A stretch of DNA of 24,801 nucleotides from JBLHKS01 sp047620505 (GTDB taxonomy: Bacteria > Verrucomicrobiota > Verrucomicrobiia > Verrucomicrobiales > DEV007), in assembly GCA_047620505.1 (NCBI GenBank), contig JBLHKS010000105.1:1-24801 (forward strand), in the 5' to 3' direction. Of the stretch, positions 1-6,637 are shown piece after piece; position 1 is the first letter of the stretch, and each line of letters opens with the position of its first letter. A program made the position numbers and the translations under genes. The notes beneath the pieces are model-generated. The model was not told the DNA's origin. It was given only the letters and a program-made list of their open reading frames with translations, and did not search any database.

Positions 1-77
1 TTTCTTTTGTCACTTTCCCAAAATTGAAATTTCCTCGATTTTGCAATCCGTTGATTTCAAGGGACTTAGAAAGAGAA

Positions 78-148
78 AGGCGAGGGCGGGAATCGAACCC
101 GCGATAGAGCTTTTGCAGAGCTCGGCCTTACCACTTGGCTACCTCGCC
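78..148 (-). tRNA. tRNA-Cys (anticodon GCA)
   Basis: Read on the minus strand this folds as a full cloverleaf. The acceptor stem GGCGAGG pairs with CCTCGCC, the D stem GCC pairs with GGC, and the anticodon stem GAGCT/AGCTC holds the loop CTGCAAA with anticodon GCA. The T arm is GCGGG-TTCGATT-CCCGC. The discriminator base is T (U73), as expected for tRNA-Cys. The 3' CCA is not encoded; the next bases are TTC. At 71 nt it is a short but normal class I tRNA. It lies downstream of the 238-939 gene on the same strand. Confidence 0.96.
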
Positions 149-150
149 AT

Positions 151-168
151 CAAATTACGCGTAATTTG
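151..168. promoter_or_regulatory. 18-bp perfect palindrome just upstream of tRNA-Cys
   Basis: CAAATTACGCGTAATTTG is a perfect dyad that ends two bases before the mature 5' end of tRNA-Cys. It would lie in the 5' leader or start region of the tRNA transcript. It may be an operator, a leader hairpin that guides processing, or a chance AT-rich palindrome. Its function is inferred only from position. Confidence 0.35.
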
Positions 169-177
169 AGGAGGCGA

Positions 178-206
178 AGCTAAAAGCCGACAGGCGAAGT
201 TGTCAA
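178..206 (-). promoter_or_regulatory. possible tRNA-Cys promoter (-35 TTGACA)
   Basis: A perfect TTGACA box lies at 206-201 on the minus strand, about 53 bases upstream of the tRNA. The -10 region 15 to 18 bases further on (TTTAGCTT) is poor against TATAAT. The tRNA probably needs its own promoter in this 89-base gap, so the box is a reasonable candidate. The hexamer alone is weak evidence. Confidence 0.3.
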
Positions 207-237
207 TGCCGACGCTCAGGTTTTGATGTCCCCGCGA

Positions 238-939
238 TCAGAAAATCAGGGCCGGTCGGACAGGGATCGTCACGCCCGCTCCAAGTTTGGGCGCTCCCTC
301 AGTGTTGTGAATACCGGTGACAATTTCGTCCTTGAAATCAATGGTCGTTTTACCGGTCTCGACTTTGACATAGACGTAGTCCCGAAAGGGAACTCCGCTC
401 TGGTCATATCTCGTCACCGGCTGGAGAACTTTTTCATAGGTGATGAATTCCAGAGAGTCCTTTCGGCCTTCTGCTTCGATCGTTTGATTCACTCGATCAG
501 GGTCGCCAAGCGCCAGTTTGACCTCCGGAATTGTCATTCCGAGCGCGACTTGCCGCTTCGCAATCAAATCGTTCACGAGAACCTGCCGCTTGTAGAGCTC
601 CTTCAGCGCGGCGACAAAGTCCTTGCCGCTGTGGGCTTGAAAAGCCTTGGGAGTCACCCAACCAACAACATCAACGTGCTCCGCTTTGGCTCGCACCAGG
701 TAGGCTTTGTTGCTGATCGCAATCACTTCGGCGTCGTGGCCGGGGCGAAGCGTGCCGAGGCGGCGAGCACCGTCGAGTTGATAGAAAACGGGGGCGGCGT
801 GGGCAACTCGAAGGACAACCTGGTCGTCAGGATCCATGAAATCTTCGAGGTAAATGGCACCGGCCTCGCGGCTTAGTTCAGCTTGCGCGGTGCCAAATGT
901 TAGTATCGCAAGTGCGAAAAGGGATGCAATCGCCTTCAT
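238..939 (-). CDS. secreted hypothetical protein with SH3-like and BamE-like segments
   Basis: This is a 233-residue protein with a clear Sec signal peptide: MKAIASLFALAILTFGTAQA, cleavage after AQA near residue 20. Residues about 35-100 (VVLRVAHAAPVFYQL, then GTLRPGHDAEVIAI, then AEHVDVVGWVTPKAF) look like a small beta-barrel of the bacterial SH3 type. Residues about 125-150 contain GMTIPEVKLALGDPDRVN, which resembles the G-M-(T/S)-x-x-x-V-x-x-x-L-G-x-P signature of BamE/SmpA-like outer-membrane proteins. I do not recognise the family. An envelope or periplasmic role is inferred from the signal peptide. The gene is divergent from hemL. Confidence 0.75.
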   Translation of the reverse strand: MKAIASLFALAILTFGTAQAELSREAGAIYLEDFMDPDDQVVLRVAHAAPVFYQLDGARRLGTLRPGHDAEVIAISNKAYLVRAKAEHVDVVGWVTPKAFQAHSGKDFVAALKELYKRQVLVNDLIAKRQVALGMTIPEVKLALGDPDRVNQTIEAEGRKDSLEFITYEKVLQPVTRYDQSGVPFRDYVYVKVETGKTTIDFKDEIVTGIHNTEGAPKLGAGVTIPVRPALIF

Positions 940-947
940 ATTTTTGA

Positions 948-953
948 ATTGTA
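948..953 (-). promoter_or_regulatory. possible -10 box (TACAAT) for the 238-939 gene
   Basis: On the minus strand TACAAT lies 9 bases before the ATG at 939. If used, the transcript would have almost no leader. No convincing -35 box is seen at 16 to 18 bases (TTTTTC at 17). The rest of the divergent gap (940-1038) holds the hemL promoter candidate. Confidence 0.3.
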
Positions 954-1000
954 GATGAAATCCGCAGCCGGAAAAAGGCCGAATTGAAGGCGAAGACGCT

Positions 1001-1029
1001 TTGACTCTTGGGTCATGCGTAATTATTCA
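1001..1029 (+). promoter_or_regulatory. possible hemL promoter
   Basis: TTGACT (1001-1006) and TATTCA (1024-1029) are 17 bases apart, close to a sigma-70 layout for the -35 box and fair for the -10. Transcription would begin around 1036-1039, next to the ATG at 1039. This argues for that start rather than the in-frame ATG at 1015, which would lie inside the promoter. No Shine-Dalgarno sequence precedes 1039, consistent with a very short leader. Confidence 0.4.
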
Positions 1030-1038
1030 GAAAAAATC

Positions 1039-2313
1039 ATGTCAAAATCACAAGTCCTTTTCGAAGCGGCAAAAAAAGTCATCCCAGGCGGGGTCAATTC
1101 ACCAGTCCGCGCGTTCCGAAATGTCGACGGCGAGCCGTTCTTCGTCGAGCGCGCTGCGGGTTGCCGGATCTGGGATGTCGACGGCAAGGAACTGATCGAT
1201 TACGTCGGAACCTGGGGTCCGGCGATCCTCGGACATGCGCCGAAAGTCGTGCTCGATGCGGTTCGCGACTCAGCAGCTGCTGGGGTGAGTTTCGGGATCC
1301 CGAATCCGTACGAGGTCGAGATCGCTGAGCTGATCGTGGACTGGGTTCCGTCGGTCGAGAAGGTCCGGATGGTCAATTCCGGCACGGAGGCGACGATGAC
1401 GGCGATCCGACTGGCGCGCGGGTTCACGAAGCGAGACAAGATCATCAAATTTGAGGGCTGCTACCACGGGCATGTCGATTCGCTGCTGGTGGCCGCGGGC
1501 AGCGGCGCGCTGACGCATGGGAAGCCGGACAGCGCGGGCGTTCCAGATGAATTTGCGGCGCTGACGGTCGCGATTCCGTTCAACGATGAAGAGGCGGTTC
1601 GGCAGGCTTTCGCGAACAACGCGGGCGAGATCGCGGCGATCATTGTCGAGCCGATTCCGGCGAACGCGGGGCTCGTTTTTCCGCGCGAGGGCTATCTGGA
1701 ATTTCTGCGAGAGATCACGAAAGAGAATGGCGCGCTGCTGATTTTCGACGAAGTGATGACGGGCTTCCGAGTCGCGAAAGGCGGCGTTCAGGAGCTGATG
1801 GGCGTGACGCCGGACCTCACCGCCTTGGGCAAAGTGATCGGCGGAGGATTGCCGGTAGGCGCGTTTGGCGGACGAGCGGATATCATGGATTATCTCGCTC
1901 CGGACGGACCGGTTTATCAGGCGGGAACGCTCTCAGGAAACCCGTTAGCCATGGCAGCCGGCCTCGCGCAGTTGCGGGAACTCGAGCGGCGCGACGGCTG
2001 GAACGAGCTGGAAAAACTCGGCGCGCAATTCGAAGCCGGAACGCGTGAGGCGATCGCGAAGTCTGGCAAAAAACTGACGATTCACCGAGTCGGCTCGATG
2101 TTCTGCCTGTTTTTCCGCGATGGTGAAATTCGGAATGTCGACGATGTTAAGAAATGCAATTTCGAGGCATTCAACCGCTTCTTCTGGGCCTGCCTCGCGG
2201 ACGGCGTTTATTTCGCGCCTTCGCAGTACGAAGCCGGCTTCATCTCGCTCGCGCACGGGGCTGAGGACATCGAAAAGACGGCCGAAGTCGTAGCCCGAGC
2301 AATCGCGGCGTGA
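1039..2313 (+). CDS. hemL: glutamate-1-semialdehyde 2,1-aminomutase
   Basis: This cytosolic PLP enzyme converts glutamate-1-semialdehyde to 5-aminolevulinate in the C5 pathway of tetrapyrrole synthesis. The 424-residue length is typical. Seen in the sequence: the N-terminal IPGGVNSPVRAF block (15-26), MVNSGTEATMTAIRLAR (111-127), CYHGHVDSLL (141-150), the PLP-contacting FDEVMTGFR (236-244, Asp237), and the Schiff-base lysine Lys265 in TALGKVIGGGLPVGAFGG, the same residue number as in E. coli. The start at 1039 (MSKSQVLFEA) matches family N termini; an ATG at 1015 would add eight atypical residues. It ends 8 bases from a convergent gene. A CAGCAGCTGCTG palindrome lies at 1271-1282 and encodes Ser-Ala-Ala-Ala with atypical TCA GCA GCT GCT codons. 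Confidence 0.97.
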   Translation: MSKSQVLFEAAKKVIPGGVNSPVRAFRNVDGEPFFVERAAGCRIWDVDGKELIDYVGTWGPAILGHAPKVVLDAVRDSAAAGVSFGIPNPYEVEIAELIVDWVPSVEKVRMVNSGTEATMTAIRLARGFTKRDKIIKFEGCYHGHVDSLLVAAGSGALTHGKPDSAGVPDEFAALTVAIPFNDEEAVRQAFANNAGEIAAIIVEPIPANAGLVFPREGYLEFLREITKENGALLIFDEVMTGFRVAKGGVQELMGVTPDLTALGKVIGGGLPVGAFGGRADIMDYLAPDGPVYQAGTLSGNPLAMAAGLAQLRELERRDGWNELEKLGAQFEAGTREAIAKSGKKLTIHRVGSMFCLFFRDGEIRNVDDVKKCNFEAFNRFFWACLADGVYFAPSQYEAGFISLAHGAEDIEKTAEVVARAIAA

Positions 2314-2321
2314 ATCGTCAG

Positions 2322-2576
2322 TCAGTCGCGGACGTAGACTTTTTCGAACGTGATTTTGACGTCGTCGACGTTCGTCGCCCGAGGCAAATTCGTTTCCTTT
2401 CGATAGGATCCGTCGTCCATCGGCGGCGCGCCGCCATGCGTTAAGTAGAGCCGGTCGTAGGTCTTGTCGTCGACTTCGAACTGCACTCGGACCAAAATGT
2501 CGTCGAGCGACCGCTCGGTTGGAATGTAGATTTCGCCACTGATCCTTCCAACCTCCAGTTTCCACTCCATTTCCAA
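2322..2576 (-). CDS. small hypothetical protein, start uncertain
   Basis: An 84-residue soluble protein starts at a TTG (2576) preceded by a good purine-rich site (GAGGAAGAGG, about 8 bases). A later ATG at 2570 lacks such a site. The sequence is beta-strand-like: WKLEVGRISGEIYIP, then DILVRVQFEVDDKTYDRLYL, then a C-terminal DDVKITFEKVYVRD. The frame stays open upstream to a TGA near 2660 with no ATG, so this may be the C-terminal part of a degraded longer gene. Its end (LPRAT, DVKITF) loosely resembles the end of the next gene upstream (LPLAT, VSVQLTF). No family was recognised. Confidence 0.5.
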   Translation of the reverse strand: MEMEWKLEVGRISGEIYIPTERSLDDILVRVQFEVDDKTYDRLYLTHGGAPPMDDGSYRKETNLPRATNVDDVKITFEKVYVRD

Positions 2577-2677
2577 CTGCTCGACCTCTTCCTCGGTGAA
2601 CGTGGGCCGAGTCTTCGGCTGACGTTTGGTGGGCGGCTCAGCAGATGCTCGAAGGGCTCAAGCCCGAAATCCGAAGC

Positions 2678-4303
2678 CTACCGATTGAAACGCATCACTT
2701 CCGATTTTGTGTCGTCTTTGAACGTCAGCTGAACCGATACGAACTTGGTCGCGAGCGGGAGGTCCAGATAAGTTGGCACGTCAGCGCTGATGGTCGCATT
2801 TCCTGGCTTATCATAGACAGGGAACTCGAATGTGGTATCCGGGACTTCCTTGTCGACTCCATACTTAATTTCGGCCAACACCCCGCGATAGGACATGAGA
2901 TGAGTAAAATAGGTCAGTAGTTTTCCGTCGTAATCGCGGAACGAGACCCAGCTCTGTTTGGTCAGATTCAAGATGTGCTTGGTCGACTTCAAGCTCGAAG
3001 CCATGGGATCAAATTTGGCTTTGTAGACGCCCATCTCGACACCGGCGGCGTTGGTGTATTTGACTTGGAGCTCGCCACCGGGATGCCCGTCCGGCAGGCT
3101 GATCGACATATTGGGATGCGGCTTGCCCGTCTGAGCATTCACCATTTCCAACAGACCGGTCGATTTGAACTCGGACCCTCCGGGTTCCTGCCAGAAAATT
3201 TCCAACGCTGGTTCGACGATTTGCACGTTTCCCATCCAACCCGAATTGGTGTGCATCCAAGTAACGGAAACCGGATTCTCAATCCGCGCCGAACTCACCG
3301 CGAGCGCCGTGAGCCGCTTGTCAGCGTCGCCTCGCCAGTCAGCGACAAGCTCCTGGTCAAGAAAATAACGAACGAAGTGCCCTTCGCCGTCGAGTTCCTT
3401 AAAACGTTCAAGATTCTCCTTCTCCTGCCGCAAATCTTCGAGGCTCTGCGTGCCGACACGAGCGAGTGAAAATTCCAAGCTCAACAGGTAGTAGCCGGCT
3501 GCGAAATCCGGATTATCGGAGGCGAATTGCGTCAGCATCGGAATTCTCTTCGCTCGATCCCAAAGGAGAATCGAAGCGATATCCGGGATGTTGGTCTTCG
3601 ATTGATTCGCGATATACTGATAGGTTTCTCTCGCTCCCTCTCGGCCTTCCTGGACCTTGAGAAAATCCTGAAAACGGAGGTGAGGGTCGAGGTATTCGAG
3701 ATCCGATTTGAAATACTCAAGGTATGAACGCCGGGCCGCGCCGTAGTCGCTTTTCAGCTCCTGTAGTCTTGCATTATGATAGTGCTGTTGCGGCGTTTCC
3801 GGATTCGGGATGATTCCACCCTGTTTCGAAAGCTCAGAAAACGACTCGGCAATGTTTTCGACGCTCGCCAACACCTTATCGGTCTTTTCCTCAATTCTGA
3901 CGGTATTCTCTTTGATCTCTGCGACGTCCTTTTGGATCAACCCCATCGTCTCTTGCAAGCTGGCAATGGCCGGAACGTTTGCGGCGACAAATCCACGGTC
4001 ATCAGCCTCGTCGGAGCTCGATTGAAGGGCTAAAACGGCTCCTGCCATCAGGCCGATAACTAAAGTCAGCAGTGAACCGGGGACTGCCCACTTCCGCGTT
4101 CCTCTTGCGATAAAACAGAGGAGGATAAGCACAACAAGCGCTGCTAACGATATATAGAAAACGTAGCTAGCGAGAGGTGCGACGGGTTCAAGCACGTCAG
4201 AAACAAAACCGCCGACTGTTCCGACTGCGCCTGCGGCTACGCCGGTCTTTTTGAGTGTTCCGCGCGTTTGACTCGATGAAAGGAGGGAGCTGGGGGAGTC
4301 CAT
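2678..4303 (-). CDS. membrane-anchored coiled-coil/TPR-like hypothetical protein
   Basis: The product is 541 residues if it starts at the ATG at 4303; an in-frame ATG at 4360 would add 19 residues, and neither has a clear ribosome binding site. Visible architecture: Ser/Thr-rich N terminus; membrane segments at about 44-66 and 74-94; a heptad-like coiled coil at about 112-161 (ETMGLIQKDVAEIKENTVRI); helical TPR-like repeats from about 172 (HYHNARLQELKSDYGAARRSYLEYF); then a beta-rich C-terminal half from about 300. It has no catalytic motif I recognise. The topology suggests a signalling or scaffold protein with a large soluble domain on one side of the membrane. It is not obviously related to its neighbours. 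Confidence 0.7.
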   Translation of the reverse strand: MDSPSSLLSSSQTRGTLKKTGVAAGAVGTVGGFVSDVLEPVAPLASYVFYISLAALVVLILLCFIARGTRKWAVPGSLLTLVIGLMAGAVLALQSSSDEADDRGFVAANVPAIASLQETMGLIQKDVAEIKENTVRIEEKTDKVLASVENIAESFSELSKQGGIIPNPETPQQHYHNARLQELKSDYGAARRSYLEYFKSDLEYLDPHLRFQDFLKVQEGREGARETYQYIANQSKTNIPDIASILLWDRAKRIPMLTQFASDNPDFAAGYYLLSLEFSLARVGTQSLEDLRQEKENLERFKELDGEGHFVRYFLDQELVADWRGDADKRLTALAVSSARIENPVSVTWMHTNSGWMGNVQIVEPALEIFWQEPGGSEFKSTGLLEMVNAQTGKPHPNMSISLPDGHPGGELQVKYTNAAGVEMGVYKAKFDPMASSLKSTKHILNLTKQSWVSFRDYDGKLLTYFTHLMSYRGVLAEIKYGVDKEVPDTTFEFPVYDKPGNATISADVPTYLDLPLATKFVSVQLTFKDDTKSEVMRFNR

Positions 4304-4387
4304 GCGCGAATTTTCGCTTCGGGTTGGCGCGGAGTCCCGAAAAAATTTCGGCAAATTCATCGGTAGGCCGCCCCAGCCCGATCCGGC

Positions 4388-5806
4388 TCAAGCCAGCAGC
4401 TGCTGGACGACATGCCCGTGGACATCGGTCAACCGGAACGGCCTGCCCTGGAACCTGAACGTCAGTTCTTCGTGATCGATCCCTAACAGATGCAAAATTG
4501 TCGCCTGGACGTCATGGACGTGAACGCCGTCTTTGATCACGTTGAATCCCAGTTCATCGGTTTCCCCATGCGTGATCCCGGGCTTGATCCCGCCTCCCGC
4601 GAACCACATCGTGTACGCCTGCGGATGATGATCTCGCCCTAACGATCGTCCCAGCGCCGCGCTCGCCTCGACCATTGGCGTCCGGCCGAATTCGCCGCCC
4701 CACACAACGAGGGTGTCTTCGAGCAGTCCGCGTTTTTTTAGATCCTGAATCAACGCTGCTGCCCCCTGGTCGGTCGTTTTGCATTGCCCTTTCACTCCGC
4801 CTTCGACGTTCGAATGATGATCCCATCCAGAATGGTAAACCTGGATAAAACGAACGCCGCGCTCAGCCAAGCGCCGAGCCAACAGGCAGTTGTTTGCAAA
4901 CGCCGCTTTCCCATCACCCGGCTTAGCTCCGTAAAGGTCTAGCGTTGCCTGACTTTCCTGTGAAAAATCCATCAACTCCGGAGCGCGCGATTGCATTCGA
5001 AAAGCCATTTCGTAAGTGTCCATCCGCGTCTGGATCTCAGGATCGCCGACCGCATCCAACCGCTCAGAATTCAGATCGCGAATCAAATCAATCGAATCTC
5101 GCTGGGCACGTTGGTCGATCCCTTTCGGATTCGAGATGTGCAGAATCGGGTCGCCAGAATCGCGAAACGGCACGCCTTGATGGATCGAAGGCAGAAACCC
5201 GTTGCTCCACATCGCCGCTCCGCCGCTGAGATTGCCGCCGCTCTTCAAAACCACGAAACCCGGCAGGTCGTCCGCGTCGCTGCCGAGCCCGTAACTCAGC
5301 CAGGATCCTATCGCCGGCCGGCCGGGAATCCCGCTTCCAGTGTTAACGAAAAGCTGCGCTGGAGAGTGGTTAAACTGATCCGTGTGGACCGATTTCACGA
5401 TCGCGATGTCGTCTACAACCTTGCTCAAGTGCGGCAGCGTCTCGGAAATCTCAGAGCCGGATTCGCCATGCCGCTCGAACTTAAACCGAGGTGCCAGAAT
5501 CGCCGCATCCGGCTGAATAAACGCATAGCGCTGGCCGGCGATGACCTCCGGAGGGATCGGTTTTCCATCCAACTCGCGGAGTTTTGGCTTGTGATCGAAA
5601 AGCTCTAGCTGGCTTGGCGCGCCTGCCATGAAAAGGTAGATCACGCGCTTAGCGCTCGCGAAATTCGGCGCTGGTTTTGGTGCCAACGGATTCGGCGACG
5701 CCTTCAGCAGCTGCTGGCCCATGAGCGAAGCCAACGCGATTTTTCCAACGCCAACTCCACAGGTATCAAAGAGCTGGCGGCGAGTAGTTTGGTGAAGATT
5801 TTTCAT
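4388..5806 (-). CDS. DUF1501 family protein (sulfatase-like fold) with Tat-type signal
   Basis: The 472-residue protein begins with a twin-arginine-type leader (TTRRQLFDTCGVGVGKIALA). Family hallmarks follow: VIYLFMAGAPSQLELFDHKP, PPEVIAGQRYAFIQPDAAIL, SVHTDQFNHSPAQLFVNTG, SWLSYGLGSD, FIQVYHSGWDHHSNV, VVWGGEFGRTPMVEA, GRDHHPQAYTMWFAGGGIKPG and a C-terminal ILHLLGIDHEELTFRFQGRPFRLTDV. DUF1501 proteins have an alkaline phosphatase/sulfatase-like fold and usually pair with PSD1 proteins. The substrate is unknown and export is inferred. The start at 5806 is preferred because a longer frame to 5944 only reads through REP DNA. The last codons (QQLLA) lie on a CAGCAGCTGCTG palindrome at 4394-4405, and another lies at 5705-5716. 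Confidence 0.93.
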   Translation of the reverse strand: MKNLHQTTRRQLFDTCGVGVGKIALASLMGQQLLKASPNPLAPKPAPNFASAKRVIYLFMAGAPSQLELFDHKPKLRELDGKPIPPEVIAGQRYAFIQPDAAILAPRFKFERHGESGSEISETLPHLSKVVDDIAIVKSVHTDQFNHSPAQLFVNTGSGIPGRPAIGSWLSYGLGSDADDLPGFVVLKSGGNLSGGAAMWSNGFLPSIHQGVPFRDSGDPILHISNPKGIDQRAQRDSIDLIRDLNSERLDAVGDPEIQTRMDTYEMAFRMQSRAPELMDFSQESQATLDLYGAKPGDGKAAFANNCLLARRLAERGVRFIQVYHSGWDHHSNVEGGVKGQCKTTDQGAAALIQDLKKRGLLEDTLVVWGGEFGRTPMVEASAALGRSLGRDHHPQAYTMWFAGGGIKPGITHGETDELGFNVIKDGVHVHDVQATILHLLGIDHEELTFRFQGRPFRLTDVHGHVVQQLLA

Positions 5807-5844
5807 AACGAAATTGACGAAAATCTCAGCGGTCGCGTAAATTT

Positions 5845-5889
5845 GTAACAGCGGCATCCTGCCGCTGTTTTCGGCGCAGCCGAACCCGA
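5845..5889 (+). repeat. REP element, left copy
   Basis: The outer tetranucleotide GTAA (5845-5848) overlaps a hairpin with a 10-bp perfect stem (5847-5856 with 5860-5869, loop TCC). A second hairpin follows with a 6-bp stem, TTCGGC-GCA-GCCGAA (5870-5884). The layout parallels the GTRG-plus-hairpin heads of known REPs. The copy at 6593-6637 is its exact reverse complement. Confidence 0.88.
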
Positions 5890-5900
5890 TCACGCACCCA

Positions 5901-6584
5901 ATGAAAGAAAAGGAAAAATCTCGACTCCCGTTCATCGGCCTCAACGAGCACGGTCACGTCCGAATCTACTACAACGGCCTCCTCCCCCACTGGCGTCAAT
6001 CGGGCTGCACGTATTTTGTAACTTTTCGTCTGGCCGACTCCGTCCCTCGCGCGGTCCTCGATAAATGGGAATACGAAAAAACTCGCTGGCTGCGCAAACT
6101 CGGCCTTAACGACTGGGTCAAAGCCTACGAGAAGCTTCCAAAAGTCGAACAACGCCGATTCGAACGGCACTTTGGCGCTCTCGTAAACGACTACTTGGAT
6201 AGCGGGCGAGGAAGCTGCGTTCTGCGAGATCCGAAATGCGCGGAAATCGTTGCGGAGGCGCTCGACCACTTTCATCCGACTCGAGTGATCACCGGCGACT
6301 TCGTGATCATGCCGAATCACGTTCATGTGTTGTTGCGGCCGAACCCGGGGGTTGAACTGGAGGACTTGATGCATTCTATCAAGGGATTTACGGCGAACAG
6401 GATTAACGAACTTCTTGGGCGAACGGGGACGCTCTGGAAGAAGGATTCTTATGATCATATCGTTCGTGACTCGGCGCAGCTTTTGCGGATCCAGCGATAC
6501 ATTCGAGCGAATCCTGAAAAGGCTAATATCCGGGACGGGGAGTTTGTTTTGAGCGAAGTTGAGTATGAGGTGATGGTTTGGTGA
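5901..6584 (+). CDS. REP-associated tyrosine transposase (RAYT, Y1/HUH family)
   Basis: This 227-residue protein is a single-strand DNA transposase-like enzyme of the IS200/IS605 Y1 superfamily, thought to mobilise REP sequences. The N-terminal CTYFVTFRLADSVP (36-49) is a typical first strand. The metal-binding HxH is in FVIMPNHVHVLLRP (134-147; His140 and His142). KGFTANRIN is at 161-169 and KDSYDHIVRD at 181-190. The catalytic tyrosine is Tyr200 in RYIRANP. All key residues are intact, so it could be active. The start ATG lies 11 bases inside the left REP, with no clear ribosome binding site. It is antisense to any PSD1-DUF1501 read-through transcript. Confidence 0.93.
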   Translation: MKEKEKSRLPFIGLNEHGHVRIYYNGLLPHWRQSGCTYFVTFRLADSVPRAVLDKWEYEKTRWLRKLGLNDWVKAYEKLPKVEQRRFERHFGALVNDYLDSGRGSCVLRDPKCAEIVAEALDHFHPTRVITGDFVIMPNHVHVLLRPNPGVELEDLMHSIKGFTANRINELLGRTGTLWKKDSYDHIVRDSAQLLRIQRYIRANPEKANIRDGEFVLSEVEYEVMVW

Positions 6585-6592
6585 ATGTGCTT

Positions 6593-6637
6593 TCGGGTTC
6601 GGCTGCGCCGAAAACAGCGGCAGGATGCCGCTGTTAC
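6593..6637 (-). repeat. REP element, right copy
   Basis: This is the exact reverse complement of 5845-5889 over 45 bases, with the same two hairpins (6598-6612 and 6613-6635) and the GTAA at its outer edge on the minus strand. The TAA stop codon of the PSD1 gene (6634-6636) lies inside that GTAA, so the element abuts or supplies the end of that reading frame. Confidence 0.88.

Larger units (their letters stand above)
5845..6637 (+). mobile_element. REPtron: RAYT transposase gene between inverted REP elements
   Basis: A 793-bp unit is bounded by perfect 45-bp inverted repeats (5845-5889 and 6593-6637), each with two hairpins and an outer GTAA tetranucleotide. It encloses one Y1 transposase-like gene. 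This is the standard layout of a REP-associated tyrosine transposase locus (established knowledge). It sits between the PSD1 and DUF1501 genes, in opposite orientation to both. No target duplication is expected for this class and none was seen. Confidence 0.88.

Noticed and set aside
1..77. AT-rich weak inverted repeat (CAAAAT/ATTTTG at 19-24 and 38-43) downstream of tRNA-Cys
   Set aside because: The 6-bp AT stem is too weak to call a terminator. Nothing else is visible in these bases.
5807..5944. N-terminal extension of the DUF1501 gene
   Set aside because: The extra residues translate the REP hairpins and the start of the transposase gene in antisense. The Tat-type leader begins properly at 5806.
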